Assembly (NCBI GenBank): GCA_021799595.1
Contig: JAJZAF010000002.1
Location: 1-64,000 of the forward strand
Source of the DNA: a bacterium
GTDB taxonomy: Bacteria; Patescibacteriota; Saccharimonadia; Saccharimonadales; UBA4665
Length of the DNA: 64,000 nucleotides
Direction of reading: 5' to 3'
Shown here piece after piece: positions 52,330 through 60,767 of the stretch. Below the pieces are notes generated by a model. It was not told the origin of the DNA, ran no database searches, and was given only the letters and a program-made list of their open reading frames with translations. Numbering within the stretch: position 1 is the stretch's first letter; each line of letters begins with the position of its first letter. A program made the position numbers and the translations under genes.

Positions 52330-52353
52330 ATGCGAGAGATAAGCGGGGCATGA
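52330..52353 (+). CDS. Seven-codon leader ORF coupled to secY
   Basis: ATG at 52330, preceded by a GGGGGC tract, encodes MREISGA and stops at TGA (52351-52353), which overlaps the secY ATG (ATGA). secY itself has no well-spaced Shine-Dalgarno, so ribosomes ending here could re-initiate on secY. Short and unproven. A TTGATG-16-TTAAAT pair (52291-52318) may be the promoter. Confidence 0.35.
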   Translation: MREISGA

Positions 52354-53873
52354 ATTGGAAAATTATTTGGCGTTCTCTAACGCACAAGGATATGCGCGGT
52401 CGAATATTGGCTGTGCTTGGTATTTTGCTTGTTTTTCGTATTTTGGCTCAAATTCCAGTGCCGTTGAGCAATCCGACAACATTCCATCAAGTTCTCACTA
52501 ACCTCTTCAGTTCTTCTCATACGCCACAGCTACTCAGTTATCTAAACTTATTGTCTGGTGGTGCGCTGGCTAACTTTTCTATCATGATTGCTGGCATGGG
52601 ACCGTACATTAACGCCTCTATTATTATGCAACTACTGACCAAGGCGTTGCCACAGCTAGAAGCGCTTCATAAAGAAGGAGAATTCGGTCAGAAAAAGATT
52701 AATCAGTACACTCGCATATTGACCTTGCCGCTTGCAATCATACAATCCATCGGCTCTATTTATCTGATCCGCGAATTGGCTCAACAAAATTCAGGTATTT
52801 CTAACCTAATGGGCAATACTTCTTTGATGCAATGGGTGCTTATGGTGGCGGCTTTGACAGGTGGATCAATGCTTTTAATGTGGCTCGGTGAACTCATTAC
52901 CGAACAAGGTATAGGCAATGGTATCTCTCTTATTATTACAGTGGGTATTGTCAGCCGCCTACCCTCAACTATCCAGCAAATTCTTCAGTCAGTTCTAGCG
53001 AGCGGTCACCGCTGGGTGCTATTCGGTCACAAGGTTCCTATCAACCGTGGTGTGATGATTTATAGTGTTGCTATTTTAGTTATTATTTTGGTGCTCACAT
53101 GGTTGGTGGTGATGTTGAACGAAGCGGCGCGTAATCTAACTGTCAATTATGCAAAACGAGTTCAGGGCAACCGTACCTATGGAGGTGTAACAACTGTTTT
53201 ACCGGTTAAGCTGATTACGGCTGGAGTCATACCAATCATCTTTGCCGTTGCATTCTTAAGTGTGCCTAACTTTGTCGGCGGTCTTTTAAGTGGCAACCAT
53301 AATCCGCACTGGGCGAAGCTAGGATCAGACCTATCGACATGGTTTCAGGCGCCATCTGCCACCACGTTCTCTACAGAAGGATTGCAAGCCTATATTTATC
53401 CAGTCACTTATTTCTTGCTGGTATTTGTCTTTACCTTCTTTTACACCAGCATTACTTTTAACGCCAAAGAAATTGCCGAGAATCTGCATAAGCAAGGAGG
53501 ATTTATTGAGGGAATTCGTGGCGGCGATCAGACAGAACGCTATTTATCCAAAATTGTTAATCGCTTGACACTTTTCGGTGCGTTTAGCCTTGGTGTGTTA
53601 GCTATTTTACCGATTATTGCCCAGGTATTTGTGACAACCAGTATCACAATTGGCGGCACCAGTGTGCTTATCTTAGTGTCGGTTGCGCTACAGACTCTTA
53701 GGGCTGTTGAATCACGTGCTTTGATGGTGACGTATGATCAGTACTCGGAACCAGACTTTTTTTATGATACTGATGTGAGTGGCAGCGGTGCACCGTTAGG
53801 TGGTAGCCGACTTCGTTTTTTGCCAAAAAAGTTGCGTCTAGGCCGGGCAGGCAAAAACACTTCTCAAAAATAG
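52350..53873 (+). CDS. secY: Preprotein translocase subunit SecY
   Basis: Protein-conducting channel of the inner membrane, 507 aa with ten predicted transmembrane helices; longer than E. coli SecY (443 aa). Recognised by IPVPLSNP, the plug region GGALANFSIMIAGMGPYINAS, GEFGQKKINQYTR, LWLGELITEQGIGNGISLII and FNAKEIAENLHKQGGFIEGIRGG. The longer periplasmic loops lie near residues 300-345. A C-terminal basic tail of about 35 residues faces the ribosome. adk and map, often next in bacteria, are absent; infA follows. Confidence 0.97.
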   Translation: MNWKIIWRSLTHKDMRGRILAVLGILLVFRILAQIPVPLSNPTTFHQVLTNLFSSSHTPQLLSYLNLLSGGALANFSIMIAGMGPYINASIIMQLLTKALPQLEALHKEGEFGQKKINQYTRILTLPLAIIQSIGSIYLIRELAQQNSGISNLMGNTSLMQWVLMVAALTGGSMLLMWLGELITEQGIGNGISLIITVGIVSRLPSTIQQILQSVLASGHRWVLFGHKVPINRGVMIYSVAILVIILVLTWLVVMLNEAARNLTVNYAKRVQGNRTYGGVTTVLPVKLITAGVIPIIFAVAFLSVPNFVGGLLSGNHNPHWAKLGSDLSTWFQAPSATTFSTEGLQAYIYPVTYFLLVFVFTFFYTSITFNAKEIAENLHKQGGFIEGIRGGDQTERYLSKIVNRLTLFGAFSLGVLAILPIIAQVFVTTSITIGGTSVLILVSVALQTLRAVESRALMVTYDQYSEPDFFYDTDVSGSGAPLGGSRLRFLPKKLRLGRAGKNTSQK

Positions 53874-53940
53874 TAAAACTATGTTAAACTTAGACAAGTT
53901 TCCTGCAGCATCAGGGCTAGGTGGCTGTGGAGAAAACCAC

Positions 53941-53970
53941 TTTACAAATTATTGGGGGAAATGATATAAT
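53941..53970 (+). promoter_or_regulatory. infA promoter
   Basis: TTTACA (53941-53946), 18-nt spacer, TATAAT (53965-53970). The -10 box lies inside a GGGG...CCCC inverted repeat (53954-53976). Leader of about 14 nt to the infA ATG, without a Shine-Dalgarno. Confidence 0.6.
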
Positions 53971-53990
53971 GAACCCCTAGTTATTAATTT

Positions 53991-54209
53991 ATGGCAGTTA
54001 ACAAGGAAGTCATTGAACTGACAGGAACCATAATTGAGACTCTTCCAGGAGCTCAATTTCGGGTCGAACTTGAGAATGGTCATCAAATTATAGCTCACGT
54101 TGCCGGTAAGATGCGGAAACATTTTATCCGTCTTGTGCCAGGCGATAGCGTTACAGTAGAGTTGACACCTTACGATCTTACGAAGGGTCGGATTACGTAT
54201 CGCAAATGA
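53991..54209 (+). CDS. infA: Translation initiation factor IF-1
   Basis: 72-aa OB-fold protein that binds the 30S A site. [20 protein letters not shown] and the [29 protein letters not shown] segment are standard. It is followed by rpmJ, the usual order. Confidence 0.98.
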   Translation: MAVNKEVIELTGTIIETLPGAQFRVELENGHQIIAHVAGKMRKHFIRLVPGDSVTVELTPYDLTKGRITYRK

Positions 54210-54271
54210 TAGGAATCAATCATAGAAAGAGCAGTAGTGTCATTGCCATTAAATGAAGGAGCATGATCCGC

Positions 54272-54388
54272 ATGAAAGTGCGTGCCAGCGTCAAGAAAAT
54301 GAGTCCCGATGATATTGTAGTCCGTCGTAAGGGACGGGTGTACGTTATTAATAAATTTAAGCCGAAGCATAAGCAACGGCAGGGCTAA
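54272..54388 (+). CDS. rpmJ: 50S ribosomal protein bL36, without zinc ligands
   Basis: 38 aa: [17 protein letters not shown], then [13 protein letters not shown] and the PKHKQRQG end. The three Cys of the usual form (positions 11, 14, 27) are Ser, Asp and Asn; only His remains. AAGGAG lies 10 nt upstream. This is the C-minus type of L36. Confidence 0.95.
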   Translation: MKVRASVKKMSPDDIVVRRKGRVYVINKFKPKHKQRQG

Positions 54389-54410
54389 AAAGCAGGGAGC
54401 ATAAAAGAAC

Positions 54411-54797
54411 GTGGCAAGAATTGCAGGCGTAACCATTCCGGATAACAAACAAGTTTGGGTTTCCCTTACGTATATTTACGGAATTGGTCCATCCACGTCC
54501 TATGAGGTGCTTAGTAAAGCCAACATTGAGCCGACTACTCGAGTCAAAGATTTAACGGACAGTGAAATTTCTCGTATTCAAGACGTTATTGGTAATGACC
54601 TTGTTATTGAAGGTGAACTGCAGCGTATTGTTAGTGGAAATATTAAACGACTCAAGGATATCAATGCCTATCGTGGGCTCAGACATAAGGTGAATTTACC
54701 GAGTCGGGGACAGCGTACCAAGACGAACGCACGTACTCGTCGAGGAAAGCGTGTAACTGTAGGTGGTACCGCCAAGAAAGTAGCGTCTAAGACCTAG
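54411..54797 (+). CDS. rpsM: 30S ribosomal protein uS13
   Basis: 128 aa, GTG start (MARIAGVTIPDNKQVWVSLT). Contains TYIYGIGPSTS, the GLRHKVNLPSRGQRTKTNARTRRG block and a short basic tail. Head protein contacting the P-site tRNA and L5. Confidence 0.97.
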   Translation: MARIAGVTIPDNKQVWVSLTYIYGIGPSTSYEVLSKANIEPTTRVKDLTDSEISRIQDVIGNDLVIEGELQRIVSGNIKRLKDINAYRGLRHKVNLPSRGQRTKTNARTRRGKRVTVGGTAKKVASKT

Positions 54798-54815
54798 AGC
54801 AATTGAGAGTAGAAT

Positions 54816-55280
54816 ATGCCAGAAATAGAAGAATCAGTACAAACGAAACCGGCTGAATCAGTCAGCGAAGAAGCTGATCAGCCAAAAACCACTTTACCTG
54901 CTCATAAGCGACGCAAGAAAACGAAGCGCAATGTCGCAAGTGGACAGGTGCATGTACTTGCGACATTTAATAACACTATTGTCAGTATTACTGACCCAAA
55001 AGGTAACGCTTTGACGATATCGAGTTCTGGTGCCTGCGGTTTTCGTGGGTCGAAAAAGGGTACTGCTTACGCCGCCCAAGTAGCGGCTGAACGGGCTGTT
55101 CAAACCGCTAAACAACAGTATGGTCTTTCCCGTGTCGAAGTATTTGTACGTGGTATCGGTCTGGGTCGTGATGCAGCTATTCGAGTACTGGCTTCATTAG
55201 ATGTGGCTATTGATAATATTAGTGATGTTACTGGCGTGCCTCATGGTGGTGTCCGTCCGCCGAAGGCGAGGAGAATCTAA
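54816..55280 (+). CDS. rpsK: 30S ribosomal protein uS11, N-terminally extended
   Basis: 154 aa; about 35 acidic/basic residues precede the S11 core, which starts near VASGQVHVLATFNNTIVSIT. GACGFRGSKKGTAYAAQ and DVTGVPHGGVRPPKARRI are diagnostic. The first 35 residues are unusual but lie in frame after a normal ATG. Confidence 0.96.
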   Translation: MPEIEESVQTKPAESVSEEADQPKTTLPAHKRRKKTKRNVASGQVHVLATFNNTIVSITDPKGNALTISSSGACGFRGSKKGTAYAAQVAAERAVQTAKQQYGLSRVEVFVRGIGLGRDAAIRVLASLDVAIDNISDVTGVPHGGVRPPKARRI

Positions 55281-55281
55281 G

Positions 55282-55902
55282 ATGGCTCGTGATCGTCAAT
55301 CGATAGTCAAAATGAGCCGTCGCGAAGGTTATGCCTTGCACCCGAAGGCCCATAAAGCACTAGTGAGAAGGAATGCCCAACCTGGTCAAAGTTCTCAAGG
55401 GCGGATACGAGCTGGCAAAGCTAGTCAATATGCCTTACAGCTGCGAGAAAAGCAAAAGGTTAAGCGTCTCTATGGACTACTTGAGCGTCAGTTCTCTAAC
55501 CTGATGAAAGAAGCTGGTCGTCAGCCAGGTCAATCCGGTCAGCTGCTTCTACAGATGCTAGAGCAGCGAGCGGATAATGCTGTGTATAGGGCTGGTTTCG
55601 CTCCCTCCAGACGGGCCGCGCGACAACTGGTGACCCATGGACATTTTTTGTTAAACGGTATTCGAGTTGACATTCCGTCTATTCGTTTGAAAATTGGAGA
55701 TAGTCTTGTTGTTCGTCCACACAGCTTAAAAACGGATTATTTTAAGAAGCTTGATGATGTTAGCCCTCTACCTACTGAAATACCTGCCTGGCTGAAAGTA
55801 GATCGTAAAAAGATGACTGTTTCTGTCACTAATGTCCCGTCACGAGAGGACGCTGAACCGGATATTAATGAGCAACTAATTGTCGAGTATTACTCACGCT
55901 AA
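55282..55902 (+). CDS. rpsD: 30S ribosomal protein uS4
   Basis: 206 aa from the ATG one nt after rpsK. LRRN-like N-terminus without zinc ligands; the S4 domain is at about 100-165 (LEQRADNAVYRAGFAPSR, RQLVTHGHFLLNGIRVD). In E. coli S4 autoregulates the alpha operon. Confidence 0.97.
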   Translation: MARDRQSIVKMSRREGYALHPKAHKALVRRNAQPGQSSQGRIRAGKASQYALQLREKQKVKRLYGLLERQFSNLMKEAGRQPGQSGQLLLQMLEQRADNAVYRAGFAPSRRAARQLVTHGHFLLNGIRVDIPSIRLKIGDSLVVRPHSLKTDYFKKLDDVSPLPTEIPAWLKVDRKKMTVSVTNVPSREDAEPDINEQLIVEYYSR

Positions 55903-55919
55903 GTAAAGGAGCAACAACT

Positions 55920-56876
55920 ATGACAAATACTATTTACACCCCAGGGCTGGTCAAAGTCGACAAGCACGGCGCAACCAGTGCTTCCTTCGTGGTAGAGCCC
56001 CTGCACAGCGGCTATGGCATGACTCTCGGTAATTCTCTACGCCGGGTACTGCTTTCGAGTATTGCTGGCGCAGCTATTACGGCTTTTAAGATTGAGGGAA
56101 TTACTCACGAATTTACCAGCGTAAAGGGTGTTAAGGAAGATGTCGTTGATATCATGCTGAACTTGAAAGGTATTCGTTTTCGGCTTTATGGTCAAGACAG
56201 TCAAACCTTGCGAATTGTAAAAACTGGCAAAGGAGAAGTAACAGCCAAGGATATTCAGACTAACGCTGACGTGGAAGTTGTTAATCCAGACCACCTGATT
56301 GCCACTATTGATGACACTAAGACCAAGCTAGTAATGGATTTGGTGGTTGAAGTCGGTCGAGGATACAGAACTATTGAAGAGGGAGCTGCCAAGAAAGCTA
56401 GCGACATGATTGCTCTGGATGCTATCTTTAGCCCTGTGCAACGTGTTCGCTACAAGGTTGAGAATACACGTGTTGGCCAGGCTACTGATTTGGACCGTCT
56501 ACTGCTCACTATCGACACTGATGGTTCTATTACGCCACAAGATGCATTTGAAGAGGCAGCAGCCATACTAGTTAATCAATACACAGCTTTGGCAGGTAAG
56601 ACCCGGCTGCCTGTCAAGGAAGTCGGAAGCGAAAGTTCTCAAGATGGCGACATAGAATTTGGGGATGACATGATTGATAGTGAGACGACTGCGTTATCTA
56701 CTTCAATTGAAGATCTGAATTTGAGTGCTAGGACCACAAATGCACTTATTAATAACGATATTCATACCATCCGTGATTTGTTTGCTTTAAATGATGCTGA
56801 GCTGCGTGACTTGAAAGGCTTCGGCTCTAAAGCACTTGATGAAGTTAAGGAAAAACTAGCGGAGTTGGAGCTTTAA
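55920..56876 (+). CDS. rpoA: DNA-directed RNA polymerase subunit alpha
   Basis: 318 aa. N-terminal dimerisation domain (HSGYGMTLGNSLRRVLLSSI, GVKEDVVDIMLNLK), a linker and the C-terminal domain with helix-hairpin-helix (LSARTTNALINNDIHTIRDLF, KGFGSKALDEVKEKLAELEL) that binds UP elements and activators. Follows rpsD in the alpha-operon order, with AAAGGAGC upstream. Confidence 0.98.
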   Translation: MTNTIYTPGLVKVDKHGATSASFVVEPLHSGYGMTLGNSLRRVLLSSIAGAAITAFKIEGITHEFTSVKGVKEDVVDIMLNLKGIRFRLYGQDSQTLRIVKTGKGEVTAKDIQTNADVEVVNPDHLIATIDDTKTKLVMDLVVEVGRGYRTIEEGAAKKASDMIALDAIFSPVQRVRYKVENTRVGQATDLDRLLLTIDTDGSITPQDAFEEAAAILVNQYTALAGKTRLPVKEVGSESSQDGDIEFGDDMIDSETTALSTSIEDLNLSARTTNALINNDIHTIRDLFALNDAELRDLKGFGSKALDEVKEKLAELEL

Positions 56877-56880
56877 TAAA

Positions 56881-57396
56881 ATGCATCGGCACGGATATCA
56901 GGGAAGAAAATTTCATCGAGAGCGAGATCAACGCGAGGCTCTCATCCAGGGTCTGGCTGAAGCGCTCATTACGCATGGCTCAATCGAGACGACACTTGCC
57001 AAAGCCAAAGAGACTGTACCATACGTCGAGAAACTCATCACTAAAGCCAAGAAGCAGGATCTCCATAATCGGCGTTTGATCATTGCAAGCTTACAAACAA
57101 AAGCCAGTGCCCATAAACTGATTGATGATATTGCCCCCAAGCTTACCAAGCGTAGTAGCGGACATCTGAGGATTGAAAGAACACGGTTACGACGGGGAGA
57201 TAATACTCAAATGGCTCGTCTTAGTTTTGTCGATGATCTGACTGCTACTCCAACAGCAGCTCCGTTTAAGAAAGAGACCAAGCCAGAAGAATCCCGAAAA
57301 CAGCTGACTACTACTGCCGCTGGTGCTAAGAAATCGACATCGAAGCCAGCAATTGCAACTCGGAGGAAGAAAACAAAGCAAGAGGCTGGCACATGA
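56881..57396 (+). CDS. rplQ: 50S ribosomal protein bL17, C-terminally extended
   Basis: 171 aa against about 120 in most bacteria. The core is MHRHGYQGRKFHRERDQRE, ITHGSIETTLAKAKE and GHLRIERTRLRRGDNTQMA. About 50 Thr/Ala/Lys-rich residues follow. TGA overlaps the rplM ATG. Confidence 0.96.
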   Translation: MHRHGYQGRKFHRERDQREALIQGLAEALITHGSIETTLAKAKETVPYVEKLITKAKKQDLHNRRLIIASLQTKASAHKLIDDIAPKLTKRSSGHLRIERTRLRRGDNTQMARLSFVDDLTATPTAAPFKKETKPEESRKQLTTTAAGAKKSTSKPAIATRRKKTKQEAGT

Positions 57397-57833
57397 AGAC
57401 CTACAGCGCCAAAATCAGTGATGTAGCTCGAAAGTGGTATGTGCTTGACGCGACTGAAGCACCACTTGGCCAGGTGGCTAGCAGGGTAGCCGGCTTACTT
57501 ATGGGCAAAGGAAAGTCTCAGTTTACACACCACATTGACTGTGGGGATTATGTGGTGGTAATAAATGCCGAGCAACTTGTTGTAACTGGCAATAAGATAA
57601 ATAAGAAAGTATATTACCGTCATTCAGGTTACCCGGGTGGCTTGAAAGCAAGAACGCTTGCCGAATCTCAAGCCAAAGATCCGACGTTTGCTATTATGCA
57701 TGCTGTACGAGGCATGTTGCCTGTTAATAAGTTGCGCGATGAACGCTTAAAACGACTGAAGATTTATGCTGGATCAGAACATCCTCATGAACCACAAAAG
57801 CCCCAGAGAATTACTTTTAAGGATAAGGTATAA
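57393..57833 (+). CDS. rplM: 50S ribosomal protein uL13
   Basis: 146 aa. RKWYVLDATEAPLGQVASRVAGLL-like start, GDYVVVINAEQLVVTGNK, and AVRGMLPVNKLRDERLKRLKIY. ATGA overlap with rplQ; rpsI follows after 4 nt. Confidence 0.98.
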   Translation: MKTYSAKISDVARKWYVLDATEAPLGQVASRVAGLLMGKGKSQFTHHIDCGDYVVVINAEQLVVTGNKINKKVYYRHSGYPGGLKARTLAESQAKDPTFAIMHAVRGMLPVNKLRDERLKRLKIYAGSEHPHEPQKPQRITFKDKV

Positions 57834-57837
57834 AAGG

Positions 57838-58236
57838 ATGGCAAAAAATTCATATTTCTATGGCCTAGGGAGACGGAAGAGTGCTACAGCCCGAGCACAT
57901 TTAATCGGTGGCAAAGGGCAGATAATCATAAATGGTAAGCCTGCCGATATGTATTTCTCCGATAGCAAGTACCTGTTGACTCGTCTCCAGCAACCGTATG
58001 TCGTACTCGATGTAGTTGATAAGTTTGATGTTAGCATCGTTGTTTCTGGTGGTGGTCACGATGGCCAAGCAGAAGCTATTCGTCTTGCTATCGCCAAAGC
58101 GCTTGTGGCTGTTAACGAAGATTATAAGAGTACACTCAAACGAGCTGATTTACTGGGTCGTGACCCACGCGAGAAAGAACGTAAGAAGTTCGGTCTCAAA
58201 GGTGCTCGTAAGAAGCAGCAGTTTACCAAGCGATAG
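57838..58236 (+). CDS. rpsI: 30S ribosomal protein uS9
   Basis: 132 aa. YGLGRRKSATARAHLI start, VSGGGHDGQAEAIRLAIAKAL and the C-terminal KKFGLKGARKKQQFTKR tail, whose last residues contact the P-site tRNA. Last gene of the ribosomal run. Confidence 0.98.
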   Translation: MAKNSYFYGLGRRKSATARAHLIGGKGQIIINGKPADMYFSDSKYLLTRLQQPYVVLDVVDKFDVSIVVSGGGHDGQAEAIRLAIAKALVAVNEDYKSTLKRADLLGRDPREKERKKFGLKGARKKQQFTKR

Positions 58237-58254
58237 CATAAGTTTTTATTATCG

Positions 58255-58284
58255 TTGACAAATGCAAAGCTCTTGCCTTAAACT
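58255..58284 (+). promoter_or_regulatory. Promoter upstream of the DAHP synthase-like gene
   Basis: TTGACA (58255-58260), 18-nt spacer, TAAACT (58279-58284), giving a leader of about 150 nt that contains the hairpin at 58391-58408 and a possible CTACCC/GGGTGG pairing upstream. Confidence 0.5.
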
Positions 58285-58390
58285 TATTTTCGTGATAAAA
58301 ATGCTGACCTACCCGTTTTGGTTTACGAACTCCTGTTAGGGTGGCGCGTTTATTGTCTACATAAAATAACGAAACAATGAAGAGAAAACA

Positions 58391-58408
58391 AACCGCCGTC
58401 AGGCGGTT
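58391..58408 (+). terminator. GC-rich hairpin before the DAHP synthase-like gene
   Basis: Perfect 7-bp stem AACCGCC/GGCGGTT with tetraloop GTCA, followed by the moderately T-rich TTCTTAATT. It may end transcription from the ribosomal operon or attenuate the next gene, whose promoter at 58255 lies upstream of it. Confidence 0.6.
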
Positions 58409-58441
58409 CTTAATTATAAGGGAGTGGTGTTCAAAGAGACA

Positions 58442-59662
58442 ATGAGTGAAACAGTACTACTATCACATGAAGATCGGTTAGATCGCGCTAGATCGATAGC
58501 TGACGATTTGCCGCAGTCTGCTTATTCGGTTCATTATCAACCGACATATGAAGATCAGACGGCTCTTTTACAAGCTATGGCTAATAATATGTCTATCGGA
58601 GGCATTACGACCTCAGCGCAAGCATGGGCATTTAGAAAAAGCTTAGAATCCGTTAGTGATCAAGATGATCCTACAATTCTGATTCTCAGTGGCAGCTGCC
58701 GCGAGCCAATTGTACCAGACGAGCAAGTAGAAAATTTGGCTTCTAACGCTGTAAAAGAGATAAATATTGTTGCTAGTTCCAGAGTCCGTTACTACATATA
58801 TGCACAACGTAACCGAGGCCAAAACATAAAGCCTCGTTCTAGTTCAGAAGATGTCGACGAAGCTGGCAATATCGTGCCCCCGTATATGGGGGATAGTGTC
58901 AACAGTAAGGACTTGGCTGACCGACAACCTGATCCTAAAAAAATGGAGAGGGCCGCAGTTCAAGCCCATAAACTTGAGGAAGCAATGACGAGGCGAATAG
59001 GCTTTCATGTTCCTTCGGCACATGAAGCACTTCATCTTGCTTATGAACTGCCGTTTGTAGTGTCTGACCCTCTCCACAGCGGTGAGATTTCTTTATCCGC
59101 TGATGCCTTATGGGCGGGTCGTAGAACTAATCGGCTAGAGAATAACCCCATTTTAGACTTACTCAGTCGGCTTAATAACACTGTAGGCGTAAAGATTGCT
59201 GCAAATAGTACTGAAGAGCACATAGCTGGTCTTGTTGAACGCCTGGATCCAGACCACCTTCCGGGGAAATTGATATATATGCTTCGGTTGAGTCTTAGTG
59301 AAGCCGATCAATATCCAAGCATATTGAAAGCCATCAAAGAACACGCACCGGGGTCCATTGTTATGTTTGACATACATGGCATGACTGAAAAACGGGTGGA
59401 AGAAAAAAAGATTGTTAAACTTCGTTCTGTTCCGCGAGTGCTTGAGAATATGGGCCTGATGGCACTAGCTTGCAAAGAAGCAGGTGTCAAATTCGGAGGT
59501 ATTCATCTAGAGACAACTGTAGATCCATATCGATTAGAATGTACCGATGAGTTTCATACCCATCCTCTTCATGAAGGTGACCTGGATCCGTGTACAAATC
59601 CGTTGCAAACAGTGCGAATATTAAATGGTTTGGCAGATATTGTGGAAGAAAAGTATATGTGA
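58442..59662 (+). CDS. Class II DAHP synthase homologue, orphan
   Basis: 406 aa from the ATG at 58442; GTG codons at 58424/58427 are possible starts. The class II (plant-type) 3-deoxy-D-arabino-heptulosonate 7-phosphate synthase pattern is clear: SGSCREP, RGQNIKPRSS, GDSVNS, WAGRRTNR, VGVKIAANST, DIHGMT, GGIHLETT. The metal ligands map to C86, H312, E357 and D382, so catalysis is plausible, condensing phosphoenolpyruvate with erythrose 4-phosphate or a related aldose. DPMHGNT of the family is FDIHGMT here. No other shikimate gene is nearby, so the product may feed something other than aromatic amino acids. Confidence 0.8.
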   Translation: MSETVLLSHEDRLDRARSIADDLPQSAYSVHYQPTYEDQTALLQAMANNMSIGGITTSAQAWAFRKSLESVSDQDDPTILILSGSCREPIVPDEQVENLASNAVKEINIVASSRVRYYIYAQRNRGQNIKPRSSSEDVDEAGNIVPPYMGDSVNSKDLADRQPDPKKMERAAVQAHKLEEAMTRRIGFHVPSAHEALHLAYELPFVVSDPLHSGEISLSADALWAGRRTNRLENNPILDLLSRLNNTVGVKIAANSTEEHIAGLVERLDPDHLPGKLIYMLRLSLSEADQYPSILKAIKEHAPGSIVMFDIHGMTEKRVEEKKIVKLRSVPRVLENMGLMALACKEAGVKFGGIHLETTVDPYRLECTDEFHTHPLHEGDLDPCTNPLQTVRILNGLADIVEEKYM

Positions 59663-59713
59663 TTGGAAGTAGGCTAGTCTCTATTCAAGAATCTTAAAAA
59701 TGAAAGCGTAAGA

Positions 59714-59719
59714 TATAAT
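59714..59719 (+). promoter_or_regulatory. -10 box of trpS, short leader
   Basis: TATAAT 13 nt before the trpS ATG, so the leader would be about 7 nt. Confidence 0.45.
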
Positions 59720-59732
59720 AGGACTGATCAAC

Positions 59733-60767
59733 ATGAATAAACCAGTTATCTTAACGGGCCTGCGGGCCAACAATGACCTACACCTTGGTAATTACTTAGG
59801 AGCACTCTTGCCTTTGATTGATCTAGCCAAGAGCCTGGCTGGCGAGTATCAGATTAACCTATTTGTGCCGGACTTGCATAGTTTTACTACTCCGATTGAT
59901 CACGCCAGTTTGCAAGAGACAGTGATGAACAATGTCAAGTTATTTGTGGCAGCAGGCTTACCTATAGATAATCCGGATGTACATATTTACCGCCAAAGTT
60001 ATATACCGGCTCATAGCGAGCTTACTTGGATTCTTGATTGTTTTACTGGCATGGGTGAGATGCGGCGCATGACACAGTTTAAAGAGAAGTCAGCTATGCT
60101 TCAGGCCGATCGTGTCAGTGTCGGCTTATTTCATTATCCTGTACTCATGGCGGCAGATATATTACTGTATGACGCTTCTTATGTTCCGGTTGGAGACGAT
60201 CAGACGCAGCATTTGGAATTTGTCAGGGTCATAGCCGAACGACTTAATAAACGTTTTAAACAAGAACTGTTTACTGTTCCGAAGCCTGTTAAAGAACAAC
60301 ATACTTTTTTTGGCAACGACCAAGGATTGCGCATAAAGGATCTTGTCGATCCAACCAAAAAAATGAGTAAATCCTCAACGAACTATAAGGGGACAATATT
60401 TTTAACAGATAACCCAGACACAGCTCGAGGAAAAATTATGTCAGCGACCACAGATAGTTATGGACGAATTAGCTACAACCCGGAAAAACAGCCAGGAGTT
60501 ACTAATCTTCTTGATCTTCTGGCACTCTTGAGCGCACAACCTATTGAGGAAATTAAGAAGAAATATGAAGGTCAGATAGAGTATGGACCGCTGAAGGTTA
60601 CACTCGGTGATATTGTCAGTAAGTTCCTGGTTGACTTTCAAAGAGCAAGTATCAGCGTTGACACGAACACCTTGTTGACGAAACTGGAAGAATCTGAAAG
60701 GCTGATGAATGTACAAGCCAACACCAAACTTCATCTCGTTCAGCAGGTTGTGGGATTGAGAGGCTGA
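59733..60767 (+). CDS. trpS: Tryptophanyl-tRNA synthetase
   Basis: Class I synthetase charging tRNA-Trp, 344 aa. The HIGH equivalent is LHLGNYLGA (normal HLGN for TrpRS) and the KMSKS motif is KKMSKSS. GDDQTQHLEF is the tryptophan/ATP-site block. The next gene starts with GTG immediately after the stop. Confidence 0.96.
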   Translation: MNKPVILTGLRANNDLHLGNYLGALLPLIDLAKSLAGEYQINLFVPDLHSFTTPIDHASLQETVMNNVKLFVAAGLPIDNPDVHIYRQSYIPAHSELTWILDCFTGMGEMRRMTQFKEKSAMLQADRVSVGLFHYPVLMAADILLYDASYVPVGDDQTQHLEFVRVIAERLNKRFKQELFTVPKPVKEQHTFFGNDQGLRIKDLVDPTKKMSKSSTNYKGTIFLTDNPDTARGKIMSATTDSYGRISYNPEKQPGVTNLLDLLALLSAQPIEEIKKKYEGQIEYGPLKVTLGDIVSKFLVDFQRASISVDTNTLLTKLEESERLMNVQANTKLHLVQQVVGLRG

